Positions 8,294 to 17,242 of a stretch of DNA of 64,000 nucleotides are shown here, piece after piece. The stretch spans positions 1-64,000 of the forward strand of contig NZ_JAIXZS010000098.1 of NCBI RefSeq assembly GCF_027489515.1, in the 5' to 3' direction. A program made the position numbers and the translations under genes. The stretch comes from Novosphingobium sp. Its GTDB lineage: Bacteria; Pseudomonadota; Alphaproteobacteria; Sphingomonadales; Sphingomonadaceae. The notes under the pieces are model-generated. The model saw only the letters and a list, made by a program, of their open reading frames with translations, searched no databases and had not been told where the DNA came from. How positions within the stretch are numbered: position 1 is the first letter of the stretch; every line of letters begins with the position of its first letter.

Positions 8294-9277
8294 TTATTCT
8301 GCTGCGGTGAGCGTGCCGTGCGCGGGCGCGCAGCCATGGCCAGCGTGGTCCACCGTCTCGACCTGCACCGTTGCGTGGCAGATCGCGAAATCGTGCGCGA
8401 GCGCATGGGAGAGATCATTGAGGAACGCATCGCCCGGGTGGCCGGCGGGGATCACGAGATGCGCGGTCATCGCGGTCTCGGTCGTGCTCATCGGCCAGAT
8501 ATGGAGATCGTGCACCGCGCTGACGCCGGGGAGGGTGCTCAGAAACTGCTCGACCCGGTGCGCATCGACCGAGGCGGGGACGCCGTGGAGCCCCATCCGC
8601 AGCGAATCCTTGGCAAGCCCCCAGGTGCCCCATGCGATCACGCCGACGATGACGAGGCTGGTGACGGGATCGATCCACCACAGGCCGGTCAAGGCAATCA
8701 GTGCGCCTGCTGCGACCACACCGGCCGAAACGGCAGCGTCCGAGGCCATGTGGAGATAGGCGCCGCGGATATTGATGTCATGCTCGCGTCCGCGCAGGAA
8801 GAGCAGCGCGGTGATCGTGTTGATCGCAATGCCGATCCCGGCGACGACCATGACGGGGCCGGCCGCGACCGGCTCGGGCGCGATCAGGCGGCGGATCGTT
8901 TCGACGAGGATGGCGCCAAGCGCGAGCATCAGCAGCGAAGCATTGAACAGCGCGGCAAGGATCGAGCTCGACTTGTAGCCATAAGTAAAGCGCGCCGAAG
9001 GTGGCCGCATGGCGAGCACGCTGGCCGCCCAGGCGACGGCAAGGCTCAGCACGTCGGACAGATTGTGCCCGGCATCGGCAACGAGCGCCATCGAGCCGGA
9101 AGCGATGCCGTAGCCCGCCTCGACAGCCACGAAGGCGCTGTTGAGCGCGATGCCGATGGCAAAAGCGCGGCCGAAGCTGGCGGGGGCGTGGTTGTGCCCA
9201 TGTCCATGCGCGTGCCCGTGGCCATGATCATTCGCATGATCATGGCCATGATGGTGATGGTGGTGCGCGCCGGACAT
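8294..9277 (-). CDS. Cation diffusion facilitator (zinc/cobalt efflux) family transporter
   Basis: Inner-membrane antiporter exporting Zn2+ or related divalent metals. The product is 327 aa from the ATG at 9277. The N-terminus is an extreme His-rich metal-binding tail (six consecutive His, then repeated GH/DH pairs over ~30 residues). Six membrane segments follow, with the CDF signatures SGSMALVADAGHNLSDV in TM2 and HMASDAAVSAGVV in TM5 (HxxxD plus DxxxD metal site). The C-terminal cytoplasmic domain contains VHDLHIWPMS and DFAICHATVQVE. It resembles ZitB/CzcD. It is a single gene between the fasciclin gene and rnpB; no adjacent metal regulator is seen. Confidence 0.93.
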   Translation of the reverse strand: MSGAHHHHHHGHDHANDHGHGHAHGHGHNHAPASFGRAFAIGIALNSAFVAVEAGYGIASGSMALVADAGHNLSDVLSLAVAWAASVLAMRPPSARFTYGYKSSSILAALFNASLLMLALGAILVETIRRLIAPEPVAAGPVMVVAGIGIAINTITALLFLRGREHDINIRGAYLHMASDAAVSAGVVAAGALIALTGLWWIDPVTSLVIVGVIAWGTWGLAKDSLRMGLHGVPASVDAHRVEQFLSTLPGVSAVHDLHIWPMSTTETAMTAHLVIPAGHPGDAFLNDLSHALAHDFAICHATVQVETVDHAGHGCAPAHGTLTAAE

Positions 9278-9323
9278 GCGGCGCTTCCTAGCGCCTTCGT
9301 GCCGGGTAGGAAACGCTTTGAAT

Positions 9324-9750
9324 GCCAGGGGGCCTGTAAGCCGGGTTCTGTGGCGCGGACGGTATCCCACTTGTGGACCGTATCCGCGTCGGCAGCCATT
9401 CCTCTAGGCGGCCCGTTGCCGGGCGCGCTCAAGCGACCAACCCGGACTGCTGGCCCGAAACAGGCCTGCTCCAGGAAGGAGCGCGCAGTCCCTATTCGGT
9501 CTTGCTCCGGGTGGGGTTTGCCATGCCGCTCCTGTTGCCAGTCGCGCGGTGCGCTCTTGCCGCACCCTTTCACCCTTGCTGGCCCTGATGTCTTTCAACA
9601 TGCCGGGCTTAGCGGTCTGCTCTCTGTGGCACTTTCCCTTGGCTTCGGACCGAAATCCTCCGCCCGGCGGGCGTTACCCGCCACCCTTGTTTCGTGGAGC
9701 CCGGACTTTCCTCGGGATCTTGCGATCACGCGGCTGCCCGGCCCCCTGGC
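9324..9750 (-). ncRNA. rnpB: RNase P RNA component, bacterial class A
   Basis: Catalytic RNA that matures tRNA 5' ends. Read on the minus strand, the 5' conserved block GAGGAAAGTCCGGGCTCC and the 3' block CACAGAACCCGGCTTACAGG are both present. The ends pair perfectly as helix P1 (GCCAGGGGGCC with GGCCCCCTGGC, 11 bp), which sets the limits. The length is about 427 nt, normal for alphaproteobacteria. It begins only 6 bp after the stop of the upstream amidase gene, so its promoter must lie inside that coding region or it is cut from a longer transcript. Confidence 0.95.
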
Positions 9751-9756
9751 GAGGGG

Positions 9757-10461
9757 TCACCTAGCACGCCCGGTGTCGCGTTCCAACAAAAGCTCGAACA
9801 GCAGTGCGCCGATCTGCCCGTCGATCTCGCCATCGATGCGCGAAGGGCGCCAGCGGCGTTGGAAAGCGCGGACAGCGGCTGTGGGGTCGGTGATGTCGTA
9901 GCCGAAGCGTTCGAGCGCGAGGTAGAAGGCGCCAGGATTGTCGTAGACGAGGCGCATGGTGAGCTGCGGCTTGGGGAGCACGAGACGGTAGCGGGCGAGA
10001 AGGTCCCACGGGAAGAGCTCGCCGGGATCTTCCTTGCGCGCAGGTGCCACGTCGGAGTGGCCGACGACGTTGGCGCGGGGAATATCGTGGCGCTTCACGA
10101 TATCGCCGAGCAGCGGGATCAGCGCTTCCATCTGCGCTTCGGGAAACGGGCGGTAGCCGAATTCGTGCCCCGGATTGACGAGCTCGATCCCGATGCTGGC
10201 AGAGTTCACGTCCGTCTCGCCGCGCCAGTAGGAGCGGCCGGCATGCCATGCGCGCTTGGCCTCATCGACGAGACGGATGACGGTGCCATCCTCGTCGATC
10301 ATGTAGTGCGCAGAGACTTCGGCGGCCGGATCGCAGAGCCGCTCCAGCGCTTCGGCTGCGGTGCGCATGCCGGTGTAGTGCAGGACCACCATGGAGACGC
10401 GCGCTTTGCGCTCGTTCCAGTTGGGCGAGGGGACCTCGCGGTGGACCAGCCAGCGGTTCAT
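9757..10461 (-). CDS. N-acetylmuramoyl-L-alanine amidase (amidase_2, AmpD/AmiD type)
   Basis: Zinc amidase cleaving the MurNAc-L-Ala bond of peptidoglycan fragments. The product is 234 aa. The first zinc His is in VVLHYTGM, the catalytic Glu is in SIGIELVNPGH, and the second His and Asp are in GHSDVAPARKEDPG. A short C-terminal region (about 170-230) contains a peptidoglycan-binding-like segment. No signal peptide is visible, so it is likely a cytoplasmic muropeptide recycler of the AmpD kind, although AmiD-type lipoproteins share this fold. It sits 21 bp downstream of chpT and immediately upstream of rnpB on the same strand. Confidence 0.92.
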   Translation of the reverse strand: MNRWLVHREVPSPNWNERKARVSMVVLHYTGMRTAAEALERLCDPAAEVSAHYMIDEDGTVIRLVDEAKRAWHAGRSYWRGETDVNSASIGIELVNPGHEFGYRPFPEAQMEALIPLLGDIVKRHDIPRANVVGHSDVAPARKEDPGELFPWDLLARYRLVLPKPQLTMRLVYDNPGAFYLALERFGYDITDPTAAVRAFQRRWRPSRIDGEIDGQIGALLFELLLERDTGRAR

Positions 10462-10482
10462 GGCGGATGGGGCTGCGAGGCT

Positions 10483-11139
10483 TCAGGCAGACACTGGCAG
10501 CATGGCACCCATGACGAGTGCTTCGGGCGCGGCGTGATACTGCAGCGTGCCGCCAAGGCCATCGACGAGCTGGCGCAGCATGGCGGCAGGCGCGGTGCGG
10601 CTGGAGAGCTCCTCCGCCGGGAGCACGCCTTCGAGCGCGAGCCCGACGTTGCGATCGAACACCACGCGCGCGCCGCTCGCGCGGATCACGATTTCGCTGC
10701 AGGGCTTGGCGCCGTCCGTCCGCAGCTCTGCGGCGATATCGAGCGTGCCGCCGCGCACCAGCGCCTCGATCCCGATCAGCGCAAGGTTGAGCAGCGTCTT
10801 GACCGCCGGCTTGGGCAGGCTGCTGCCGGCCAGCGCCCAATTGGCCTGGATGCGGCCGTTGTTGCCGACGAGAGCATCGATCAGCGCGCGCGGCTCATCG
10901 AGCGGGACCATATCGCCAAAACCACCCGCCGCGCCGAAGGCGAGACGGAAGAAGCGCAGCTTGTCCGCCGAGATGCGCGCGCTCTGTTCGAGCAGCTCGA
11001 AGCACTTCTGGCGCATCTCGGGGTCCTTCTCCTCCGCAAGGAGTTCGAGACCATTGGTAAGCGCGCCGACGGGGGAGAGCATATCGTGGCACAGGCGCGA
11101 GCAGAGCAGGCTGGCGAGATCGAGCGAATCGGTGGTCAT
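10483..11139 (-). CDS. chpT: Histidine phosphotransferase ChpT
   Basis: Dimeric phosphotransferase that passes phosphate from the CckA receiver to CtrA and CpdR, linking cell cycle and motility control to ClpXP. The product is 218 aa. It has the DHp-like N-terminal helix with phospho-His18 in LCSRLCHDMLSPVGALTNGLE, typical of ChpT, and a degenerate HATPase-like C-terminal domain. The start is at 11139. It is first in an apparent chpT-amidase(-rnpB) transcription unit. The family is restricted to alphaproteobacteria and supports the taxonomic reading. Confidence 0.92.
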   Translation of the reverse strand: MTTDSLDLASLLCSRLCHDMLSPVGALTNGLELLAEEKDPEMRQKCFELLEQSARISADKLRFFRLAFGAAGGFGDMVPLDEPRALIDALVGNNGRIQANWALAGSSLPKPAVKTLLNLALIGIEALVRGGTLDIAAELRTDGAKPCSEIVIRASGARVVFDRNVGLALEGVLPAEELSSRTAPAAMLRQLVDGLGGTLQYHAAPEALVMGAMLPVSA

Positions 11140-11282
11140 GTTCAGAATTCAGGCCTTTTCGCTGAATAGGTTGACACAGTTGACACAGTCCTGAGCGAAA
11201 CTTCGCGGGCCCTGGCCGGAGCCGGATCGGGGTGGCCGCGAAGCGCGCGAGGAAGGACCGGGCGTGACGTCACTCGCCTGCC

Positions 11283-11678
11283 TTAACCCTCCTTGACCTG
11301 GTAGGAAAGCGCTTCGAACCCGGATGCGCCATCACGCCACAAGGTGACGGCCCCGGCGGCGGCAATGGCCCAGATCCGGCCATCCCCAGAAGCCGAGGCG
11401 GCATCGGTGGCCGAGGGGCGGGCGAGCCCATTGGGGTGCGAGTGGAAGTAGCCGATGAGCTTCGGACCGCCTTCACGAGCGGCCTTGTGCGCCGCGATCA
11501 GTGCAGCGGGATCAATCTCGAAATGGCGGGCCGGATCGGGGTGGACGTTGGCCGTGGGAATGGCGGCGGCAATGTGGCTGCCGGTGCCCAGGAGCAGGCC
11601 GCAAGCCTCGTGCAGCGCGGCCAGTGCGGCGGCGTCGAGGATGGCGGCGTGAGCGCTTTGGGTCAGGGTCATGTCCAT
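11283..11678 (-). CDS. JAMM/MPN+ (M67 family) metallopeptidase
   Basis: The product is 131 aa, a minimal JAB domain. The complete JAMM zinc site is present: Glu24 (HEACGLLLG), then HSHPNGLARPSATD with His79, His81, Ser89 and Asp92. Bacterial stand-alone JAMM peptidases cleave C-terminal extensions or isopeptide links of ubiquitin-like/ThiS/MoaD-like proteins, or act in sulfur-carrier processing. No ThiS-like partner is visible next door. It lies between chpT and the Slam gene on the same strand, with gaps of ~140 and ~95 bp, so it is probably its own unit. The biological substrate is unknown. Confidence 0.88.
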   Translation of the reverse strand: MDMTLTQSAHAAILDAAALAALHEACGLLLGTGSHIAAAIPTANVHPDPARHFEIDPAALIAAHKAAREGGPKLIGYFHSHPNGLARPSATDAASASGDGRIWAIAAAGAVTLWRDGASGFEALSYQVKEG

Positions 11679-11773
11679 GATCCGCCGGGCCTAGCGCAGT
11701 GACCGGCACTGCGACAGCCTCGGTAGCGGCTTGCGGTGACGCGCCGCTGTGGGCGCCGGCGGAGAAAGCCGGA

Positions 11774-13147
11774 TCAGAAGCTGGCGGTGAGGCCGAGTTC
11801 GGCGGCGGTGCGGCGATAGTCGTAGAGCTCGACGGTGGACCGGTTTTGCTCGGCGCGCAGACGGATGAACGGCGCAAGCCGTGCCAGCGTGCTGCGCCGC
11901 CAGGTGAGACTGGCGATGAGCGAAGTCCGATCATCGACGCGGCGGCGCGGGTAGAGCAGCAGGCGCGCATCGCCTTCGAGGTGGCTGTAGCCAAGCGAGA
12001 CGACCCCGGTGAGCTTGCCGAACGTGCGGAAGCCATAGGCGCCGGTGTTCACGGTGCGGTCGCCATATCCCCGATCATCGGCATCGGTCCGGATCGCGGT
12101 GAGTTGCAGACCCGCGCCGCCATTTGCGCCCAGCTGCCGGTCGAGCGAAACCCCGAGCGAGACGGTCGTGCCGTCCTGCAGGTCGTTGCGCAAGTTGTCG
12201 ATCAGCAGGACGCCGAGATTGGCGCGCAGCTGCGCCCGTTTGCCCAGCGGATGCTGCCAGATCGCCGCGAAAGACAGCGCCCGGCTGTAGGGCGTGCGGC
12301 CGAACCAGCGCCAGACCGGACCGGCGGAGAACGTGATGCGGTCGGCCCCCGAGGTATATTCGGGGCCGAGCCGGAGGGCGAGCACGACATCCTCGAACTG
12401 GCCGGCATGCGGGTGGAGCTCCGCTGCCAGCGAGGCTTCGGCGAGAAGATTGGCATTGCGGTCAATCCCGGTGCGGACAAAGCCCTGCGCCTGCGCCGAA
12501 AAGCCCCAGCCGGCGCGCGCACGCGCATCGCTGCCCAGCACGAAATCGCCAAGCACCGTGCCGAGCGTATCGGAGCGGGTGGCGCGGTTGATGTTGCTAT
12601 CGGCGGATGCAGCGAGTTCGAGGCTGCCGCCCGCCGGCTTCACCGCGAGGAGCGCCGAGCTGAAGAAACGGACCATCCGCTCCACATCCGGCGGGAGCCC
12701 GGCTGCTTCGGCGGCGCGCAGTTCGCGCGCGGCGGCGCCGCGGTGCCCGAGCTGCGTCTCGATCCGGGCCAGTGCGAGGCGCACCGCGCTGGCGCCGGGC
12801 TTTTCGGCAAGGATGCGGCGAAGCTGGACGACGGCCTCTTCGGGCCGGGCGAGCTGGTCTGCCAGCAGGCGGGCGAGCCGGAAACGCGCTTCGGTGCGGT
12901 ATTCGGGGTCGGGGTCTTCCGCAAGCGCGCGATAGGCTGCCTCGGCTGAGGCGAGATCGCCCTCCGCTTCGGACGCCTCGGCGAAATGGAACAGCGCGGC
13001 TGCATCCAGTTTTACACTGTCCGCGCCATCGGTAGCGGGCGGCTCAGTGGCCGTGGCTTGCGGGGCAGGAGCGGTCTGCGCCGCCGCTGCCGCGCCCGCA
13101 TGGGCGAGCGCGAGGGCGAGGCCCAGAACGGCGGGAAGGGGGCGCAT
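11774..13147 (-). CDS. Surface lipoprotein assembly modifier (Slam)-like outer-membrane translocator
   Basis: The product is 457 aa. Signal peptide (MRPLPAVLGLALALAHAGAAAAA), then TPR-like helices (about 45-190, e.g. GDLASAEAAYRALAEDPDPEYRTEARFRLARLL). A DUF560-type beta-barrel follows to the C-terminal Phe (AELGLTASF), the typical outer-membrane end signature. Slam proteins move TbpB-like lipoproteins or soluble haemophores across the outer membrane. The gene lies 16 bp downstream of a TbpB-like two-lobed protein, the expected substrate, which strongly supports the assignment. The ATG at 13147 is chosen because it starts the signal peptide; a longer open frame overlaps the upstream gene. No TonB-dependent receptor is adjacent. 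Confidence 0.8.
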   Translation of the reverse strand: MRPLPAVLGLALALAHAGAAAAAQTAPAPQATATEPPATDGADSVKLDAAALFHFAEASEAEGDLASAEAAYRALAEDPDPEYRTEARFRLARLLADQLARPEEAVVQLRRILAEKPGASAVRLALARIETQLGHRGAAARELRAAEAAGLPPDVERMVRFFSSALLAVKPAGGSLELAASADSNINRATRSDTLGTVLGDFVLGSDARARAGWGFSAQAQGFVRTGIDRNANLLAEASLAAELHPHAGQFEDVVLALRLGPEYTSGADRITFSAGPVWRWFGRTPYSRALSFAAIWQHPLGKRAQLRANLGVLLIDNLRNDLQDGTTVSLGVSLDRQLGANGGAGLQLTAIRTDADDRGYGDRTVNTGAYGFRTFGKLTGVVSLGYSHLEGDARLLLYPRRRVDDRTSLIASLTWRRSTLARLAPFIRLRAEQNRSTVELYDYRRTAAELGLTASF

Positions 13148-13163
13148 CGGGCGTCGCAAAGGC

Positions 13164-14921
13164 TTAGCGCTTGGCGGCGACCACCCCTTGCGCCTTGCCG
13201 CCCCAGCTGCCGTTCGGCAGCACGAAATCGAAGCCGAAGGTCCCGCCGATCTCGGTCGCCCGGGGGCCATAGAACAGTGCGTCGATACCGGCCTGCCCGA
13301 ACCCGTCGCCTTGCAGAACCGCCGAGAAACCGCTGGCGAACTTGCCCTCTTGCCCCGGGTAGACGTAGGATTGGATCCCGCCGCCACCGGTCAGTGTGCC
13401 GAGTGCGGTGCGGGTGCCCTTGGCATCGACCAGCGTGGGCAGCATCTTGGCGGTCACCGTCTGGGCGAGGAAATCCGCGATGAAGCTGGACTTGCCCTCG
13501 ATCCGGTAGCTCTGCCCCGTCCCATCACGCAGCGCCGTGCCGTAGATCACGCCGGTGTAGGCGCCCTTGCCCTTGACCGGCATACGGTCGGTGAAGGTGG
13601 GAATGCCGAAGGCGACCCAGCGGTCCCCCGTGCTGCGCGACTTGTCGGCTGCGGTGAACACATAGGAGGCGTGGGCGAAGCTGAGGTAGGTGAACTGGAC
13701 CTCGGGATTGTCTGCCCCGCGCCGGTAAAGCTGCAATTCGGTGCGGAGCTTGCCGCCATAGAGCGGTGCATTGCGCGCATAGCCGAGGAATTGCGCATTG
13801 GTGAGCGTGGCTGCCACCGGGTCTGCCGAGGACCCCAGCATCTCGTTGTTGAAATCGCTGCGTACGGCAAAGCTGCCGTCTTTTGCCGAATAGAGGATCG
13901 AGACCGGGGAGCCGTTGTAGAAGCGGTCCTTGTAGGTGCCGTCGGGGTTGAAGGTAAGGCCCCAGAAGGTGGGGAGGTTGGGGCCGAAGGTTTGATCGCC
14001 CTTGAGATCGACGAGGCCGCTCGCCGGGTTGCTGTAGCCGGTCTGGCTGCCGAGCAGCACGCCGGTAAAGGCACCCGCGCCGGCAAAGTTCTGCCCGCGC
14101 GCAAAGACGGTGGCGCCGAACTCCTGCCCTGTGGGCCCGTAGAACCGGCCCTTGAGGCTGCCCGAGACGCCATCGAAGCCGAACGTGCCGGTGACCGTGT
14201 TGGCCGAAGAAGACAGCCGCGCGGTGAAGGCCCAGCTATCGCGCGAGGAAAGCGATTTCGTGGCGGTGTTGAACTGGAAGATATCGCCGTTGCCAGTGAG
14301 GTTGCCCTTCACGAAGTCGGCCGTCATCGTGCCGGAGCCGCCGCCGAAGGTCTGCGCGCGTTCCCATGCGCCGATCCCGTAGATCGAGAGCGCGTATGTG
14401 CCGCTGCCGCTTCGCGGAACCGCGGTGCCTGCTGTGGGAATGCCGAAGGCCACGACATCGGACGTGGTGAGCGCGGCGCCCTTGCTGCGTTGCCACCAGC
14501 CGCCCTGGACCCATTCGTATCCGCCCTTGCCGAACGCAGTTGCCTTCGTGAGCGTCAGGGTATCGACCTGCCCGATACCGGTCTTCCTGAAGGTGACGAG
14601 CTTGGGGTCGGCCGAGGTGACCGCATCGGCCTGGCTGAAGGTCTGGCTGCGCGACCTCGCGGCATTGGTGATCGTGTAGGCGTTCTGCGTCGCATCGTAG
14701 CGGACTGAAACCGTCGATGCGCCGGCGGTGCCGATGATCGTGCCCGGCGGCACGGTCTTCGCGGTGCCGCTGACAGCCGTGCCGGTGAACGTCTCGCTGA
14801 CGAGCTTGCCCGCGAGGCTGGTGTTTCCGGCGAGAGCCAGCGAAGGAGTGGCAAGCGCGATGAAGGCGCCGCCCGCAAGCAGGCACCGCACCTGCCAAGA
14901 ACCAACAGATGCCATCTTCAT
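13164..14921 (-). CDS. TbpB/haemophilin-like two-lobed exported protein, probable Slam substrate
   Basis: The product is 585 aa. It has a type I signal peptide (MKMASVGSWQVRCLLAGGAFIALATPSLALA) with no lipobox Cys near the cleavage site, so it is probably released or soluble rather than a lipoprotein. Two copies of the TbpB-type small beta-barrel motif are visible: GTFGFDGVSGSLKGRFYGP with QEFGATVFA (about 275-310), and ALFYGPRATEIGGTFGFDF at the C-terminus. Each lobe is preceded by a handle-like region rich in Gly, Ser and Thr. TbpB family members bind transferrin, haemoglobin or haem. It is co-directional with the Slam gene (16-bp gap). Start alternatives are ATG 14921 and ATG 14915; the ribosome-binding site is weak. 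The ligand is unknown. Confidence 0.75.
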   Translation of the reverse strand: MKMASVGSWQVRCLLAGGAFIALATPSLALAGNTSLAGKLVSETFTGTAVSGTAKTVPPGTIIGTAGASTVSVRYDATQNAYTITNAARSRSQTFSQADAVTSADPKLVTFRKTGIGQVDTLTLTKATAFGKGGYEWVQGGWWQRSKGAALTTSDVVAFGIPTAGTAVPRSGSGTYALSIYGIGAWERAQTFGGGSGTMTADFVKGNLTGNGDIFQFNTATKSLSSRDSWAFTARLSSSANTVTGTFGFDGVSGSLKGRFYGPTGQEFGATVFARGQNFAGAGAFTGVLLGSQTGYSNPASGLVDLKGDQTFGPNLPTFWGLTFNPDGTYKDRFYNGSPVSILYSAKDGSFAVRSDFNNEMLGSSADPVAATLTNAQFLGYARNAPLYGGKLRTELQLYRRGADNPEVQFTYLSFAHASYVFTAADKSRSTGDRWVAFGIPTFTDRMPVKGKGAYTGVIYGTALRDGTGQSYRIEGKSSFIADFLAQTVTAKMLPTLVDAKGTRTALGTLTGGGGIQSYVYPGQEGKFASGFSAVLQGDGFGQAGIDALFYGPRATEIGGTFGFDFVLPNGSWGGKAQGVVAAKR

Positions 14922-15097
14922 GCCTGCGCCATGTTGCCTAGAGACTGCGATGCTATGCTTTGCGGCGGCGCGCGGCAAGCGCTTCGCGGGGCTTCGCGCC
15001 GGGGATCCTGTGCCAGTTTGGAGGAAGCGGGAGCGTCCTTGCGCCTCGTTCCGGGCCTGCTCTTGCCGCTTCGGCACGGCATTCCCATATCCCCGCG

Positions 15098-16051
15098 ATG
15101 GGGCTTGGCGAACATGTGATCGAGGGGACCATTCCCACCGGCGGGCTGCGACTCGACCGGGCGCTGGCAGATGCCTCGGGCCTGTCGCGGGAACGCGTCA
15201 AGGCGCTGATGGATGCGGGCCGGGTGGAACTGGGCGGCAAGGTGACGGGGCAGGCTTCGCTGAAGCCGGCCGAAGGCATGCGCTTTGCCATCCGCGTGCC
15301 CGAAGCCGCGCCCGCCGCAGCGGCCGCGCAGGATATTCCGCTGAATGTCGTGTTCGAGGACGCGCATCTGATCGTGGTCGACAAGCCGGCGGGCCTCGTC
15401 GTGCATCCGGCGGCGGGGAATCTCGATGGCACGCTCGTCAACGCGCTGCTGCACCATTGCCGGGGCCAGCTTTCGGGCATCGGCGGCGTGGCACGGCCGG
15501 GGATCGTCCACCGGATCGACAAGGATACCTCGGGGCTGCTCGTCGTCGCCAAGACCGATGCGGCGCACGAAGGGCTGGCGCGGCAATTTGCCGACCATTC
15601 GATCCACCGCATCTACCAGGCGGTGACAACCGGTGTGCCGGTGCCTGCGGCTGGCACGGTGCGCGGGGCGATCGGGCGCAGCGAGCGCGACCGCAAGAAG
15701 ATGGCGCTGGTGGCGGATGGACGCGGCAAGCACGCCGTCACGCATTACCGCACGATCGAACTGCTTCAGGGCGCGGCGCTGGTCGAGTGCCAGCTGGAGA
15801 CCGGGCGAACCCACCAGGTGCGCGTTCACCTTGCGTCAATTGGCCATGCGCTAGTGGGCGATCCAGTCTATGGACGCACGTCTCCCCAGCATCGGCCCCT
15901 GCTTGCCCGGCTCGGTTTCCGCCGTCAGGCCCTTCATGCGGCCGAACTGGGCTTCATCCATCCGGCGAGCGGCGACTCGGTGCGTTTCACCAGCACGACG
16001 CCCGTCGATCTCAGGACGCTCATTGTCGAACTGGGAGGGCGTGGTGGCTGA
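15098..16051 (+). CDS. rluD: RluD-type 23S rRNA pseudouridine synthase
   Basis: Converts uridines in 23S rRNA (helix 69 if truly RluD) to pseudouridine. The product is 317 aa from the ATG at 15098. It has an N-terminal S4 RNA-binding domain (LRLDRALADASGLSRERVKALMDAGRV), then the RluA-family catalytic domain with the invariant Asp in VHRIDKDTSGLLVVAKT and the LETGRTHQVRVHLASIGHALVGDP motif. It is divergent from the TbpB-like gene with ~175 bp between. RluC and RluD cannot be separated by motif alone, but domain order and length fit RluD. Confidence 0.88.
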   Translation: MGLGEHVIEGTIPTGGLRLDRALADASGLSRERVKALMDAGRVELGGKVTGQASLKPAEGMRFAIRVPEAAPAAAAAQDIPLNVVFEDAHLIVVDKPAGLVVHPAAGNLDGTLVNALLHHCRGQLSGIGGVARPGIVHRIDKDTSGLLVVAKTDAAHEGLARQFADHSIHRIYQAVTTGVPVPAAGTVRGAIGRSERDRKKMALVADGRGKHAVTHYRTIELLQGAALVECQLETGRTHQVRVHLASIGHALVGDPVYGRTSPQHRPLLARLGFRRQALHAAELGFIHPASGDSVRFTSTTPVDLRTLIVELGGRGG

Positions 16052-16281
16052 CGCCTGCCTATGGATCAAAGGTGCAATGCCCCAAAAACGCGCTGTATCG
16101 ATCGGCGCTACGTGGGCGAATAGTTTTGCTGTGTGGCACGACTCGCGAGGCTCCGATATACCGGAACAAGCCGCGAACGTCTCGCGACACAGCCAATACA
16201 GGGCCTGGCATGACAAGGTTTGGCCTGTGAGGTTCGCGCCCCCTCCCTCTCCCAGCGGGCGCGGCGAAAGGATGTGTTCAG

Positions 16282-17184
16282 GTGTCTGAGAAGAAATCGA
16301 GCGCACTGGTTCCTGCCCTTGGCGGCGGTGAAGCCGGGCTCAACCGCTATCTTGCCGAGATCCGCAAGTTCCCGGTGCTGGCGGCCGAGCAGGAATACAT
16401 GCTCGCCAAGCGCTATCAGGAGCATGCCGATCCGCAGGCTGCCGCACAGCTGGTGACGAGCCACCTGCGGCTCGTGGCGAAGATCGCCATGGGCTATCGC
16501 GGCTATGGCCTGCCCGTCAGCGAGCTGATCTCCGAAGGCAACATCGGCCTCATGCAGGGCGTCAAGAAGTTCGAGCCCGATCGGGGCTTCCGCCTCGCGA
16601 CGTATGCGATGTGGTGGATCAAGGCCTCGATTCAGGAGTACATCCTGCGTTCGTGGAGCCTCGTGAAGATGGGCACCACCGCGGCGCAGAAGAAGCTGTT
16701 CTTCAACCTGCGCCGGATGAAGAAGAACCTCGAGGCGTTCGAGGATTCGGACCTGCATCCGGACGACGTGAAGAAGATCGCGACCGACCTCGGCGTGTCT
16801 GAGACCGAAGTCGTCAACATGAACCGGCGCATGATGATGGGCGGCGATGCCAGCCTCAATGTGTCGGTGCGCGAGGACGGCGAGGGTTCGTGGCAGGACT
16901 GGCTGGTCGATGACAGCCCGCTGCAGGACGAGACCGTGGCCGATGCCGAGGAAGCGCATCTGCGCCATGCCCTGCTGGTCGAGGCGATGGACAGCCTTTC
17001 GGACCGTGAGCGGCATATCCTGACCGACCGGCGCCTGATCGATGAGCCCAAGACGCTCGAGGAATTGAGCCAGGTCTACAACGTCAGCCGCGAACGCGTG
17101 CGCCAGATCGAGGTGCGTGCCTTCGAGAAGCTGCAGAAGGCGATGCAGCGCATTGCCGGCGAACGGCGACTGCTGCCGGCCTGA
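16282..17184 (+). CDS. rpoH: RNA polymerase sigma-32 factor (heat shock)
   Basis: Sigma-70 family alternative sigma factor directing the heat-shock regulon. The product is 300 aa from a GTG at 16282 (AAAGGA upstream; the next codons SEKKSS fit alphaproteobacterial RpoH). Region 2 contains LISEGNIGLMQGVKKFEPDRGFRLATYAMWWIKASIQEYILRS; the RpoH box region reads SWSLVKMGTTAAQKKLFFNLRR. Region 4.2 (TLEELSQVYNVSRERVRQIEVRAFEKL) is intact. The 230-bp upstream gap has no clear promoter that I could identify. Probable targets in this window include clpP. Confidence 0.95.
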   Translation: MSEKKSSALVPALGGGEAGLNRYLAEIRKFPVLAAEQEYMLAKRYQEHADPQAAAQLVTSHLRLVAKIAMGYRGYGLPVSELISEGNIGLMQGVKKFEPDRGFRLATYAMWWIKASIQEYILRSWSLVKMGTTAAQKKLFFNLRRMKKNLEAFEDSDLHPDDVKKIATDLGVSETEVVNMNRRMMMGGDASLNVSVREDGEGSWQDWLVDDSPLQDETVADAEEAHLRHALLVEAMDSLSDRERHILTDRRLIDEPKTLEELSQVYNVSRERVRQIEVRAFEKLQKAMQRIAGERRLLPA

Positions 17185-17242
17185 ACGGTCCGCTACGTTT
17201 GAACGCAAAGGCGGCCGGGGGCGACCCTGGCCGTTTTGCGTT

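Noticed and set aside
9721..9760. GC-rich inverted repeat near 9740 as a terminator of the amidase gene
   Set aside because: The sequence pairs with 9324-9334 as helix P1 of RNase P RNA and is explained by that.
8105..9901. Long plus-strand open frame across the CDF gene and RNase P RNA
   Set aside because: It runs through rnpB and opposite a clear transporter. It has no ribosome-binding site or recognisable domain.
13047..14708. Plus-strand open frame opposite the Slam/TbpB-like genes
   Set aside because: Composition typical of antisense frames in high-GC DNA. The minus-strand genes have signal peptides and family motifs.
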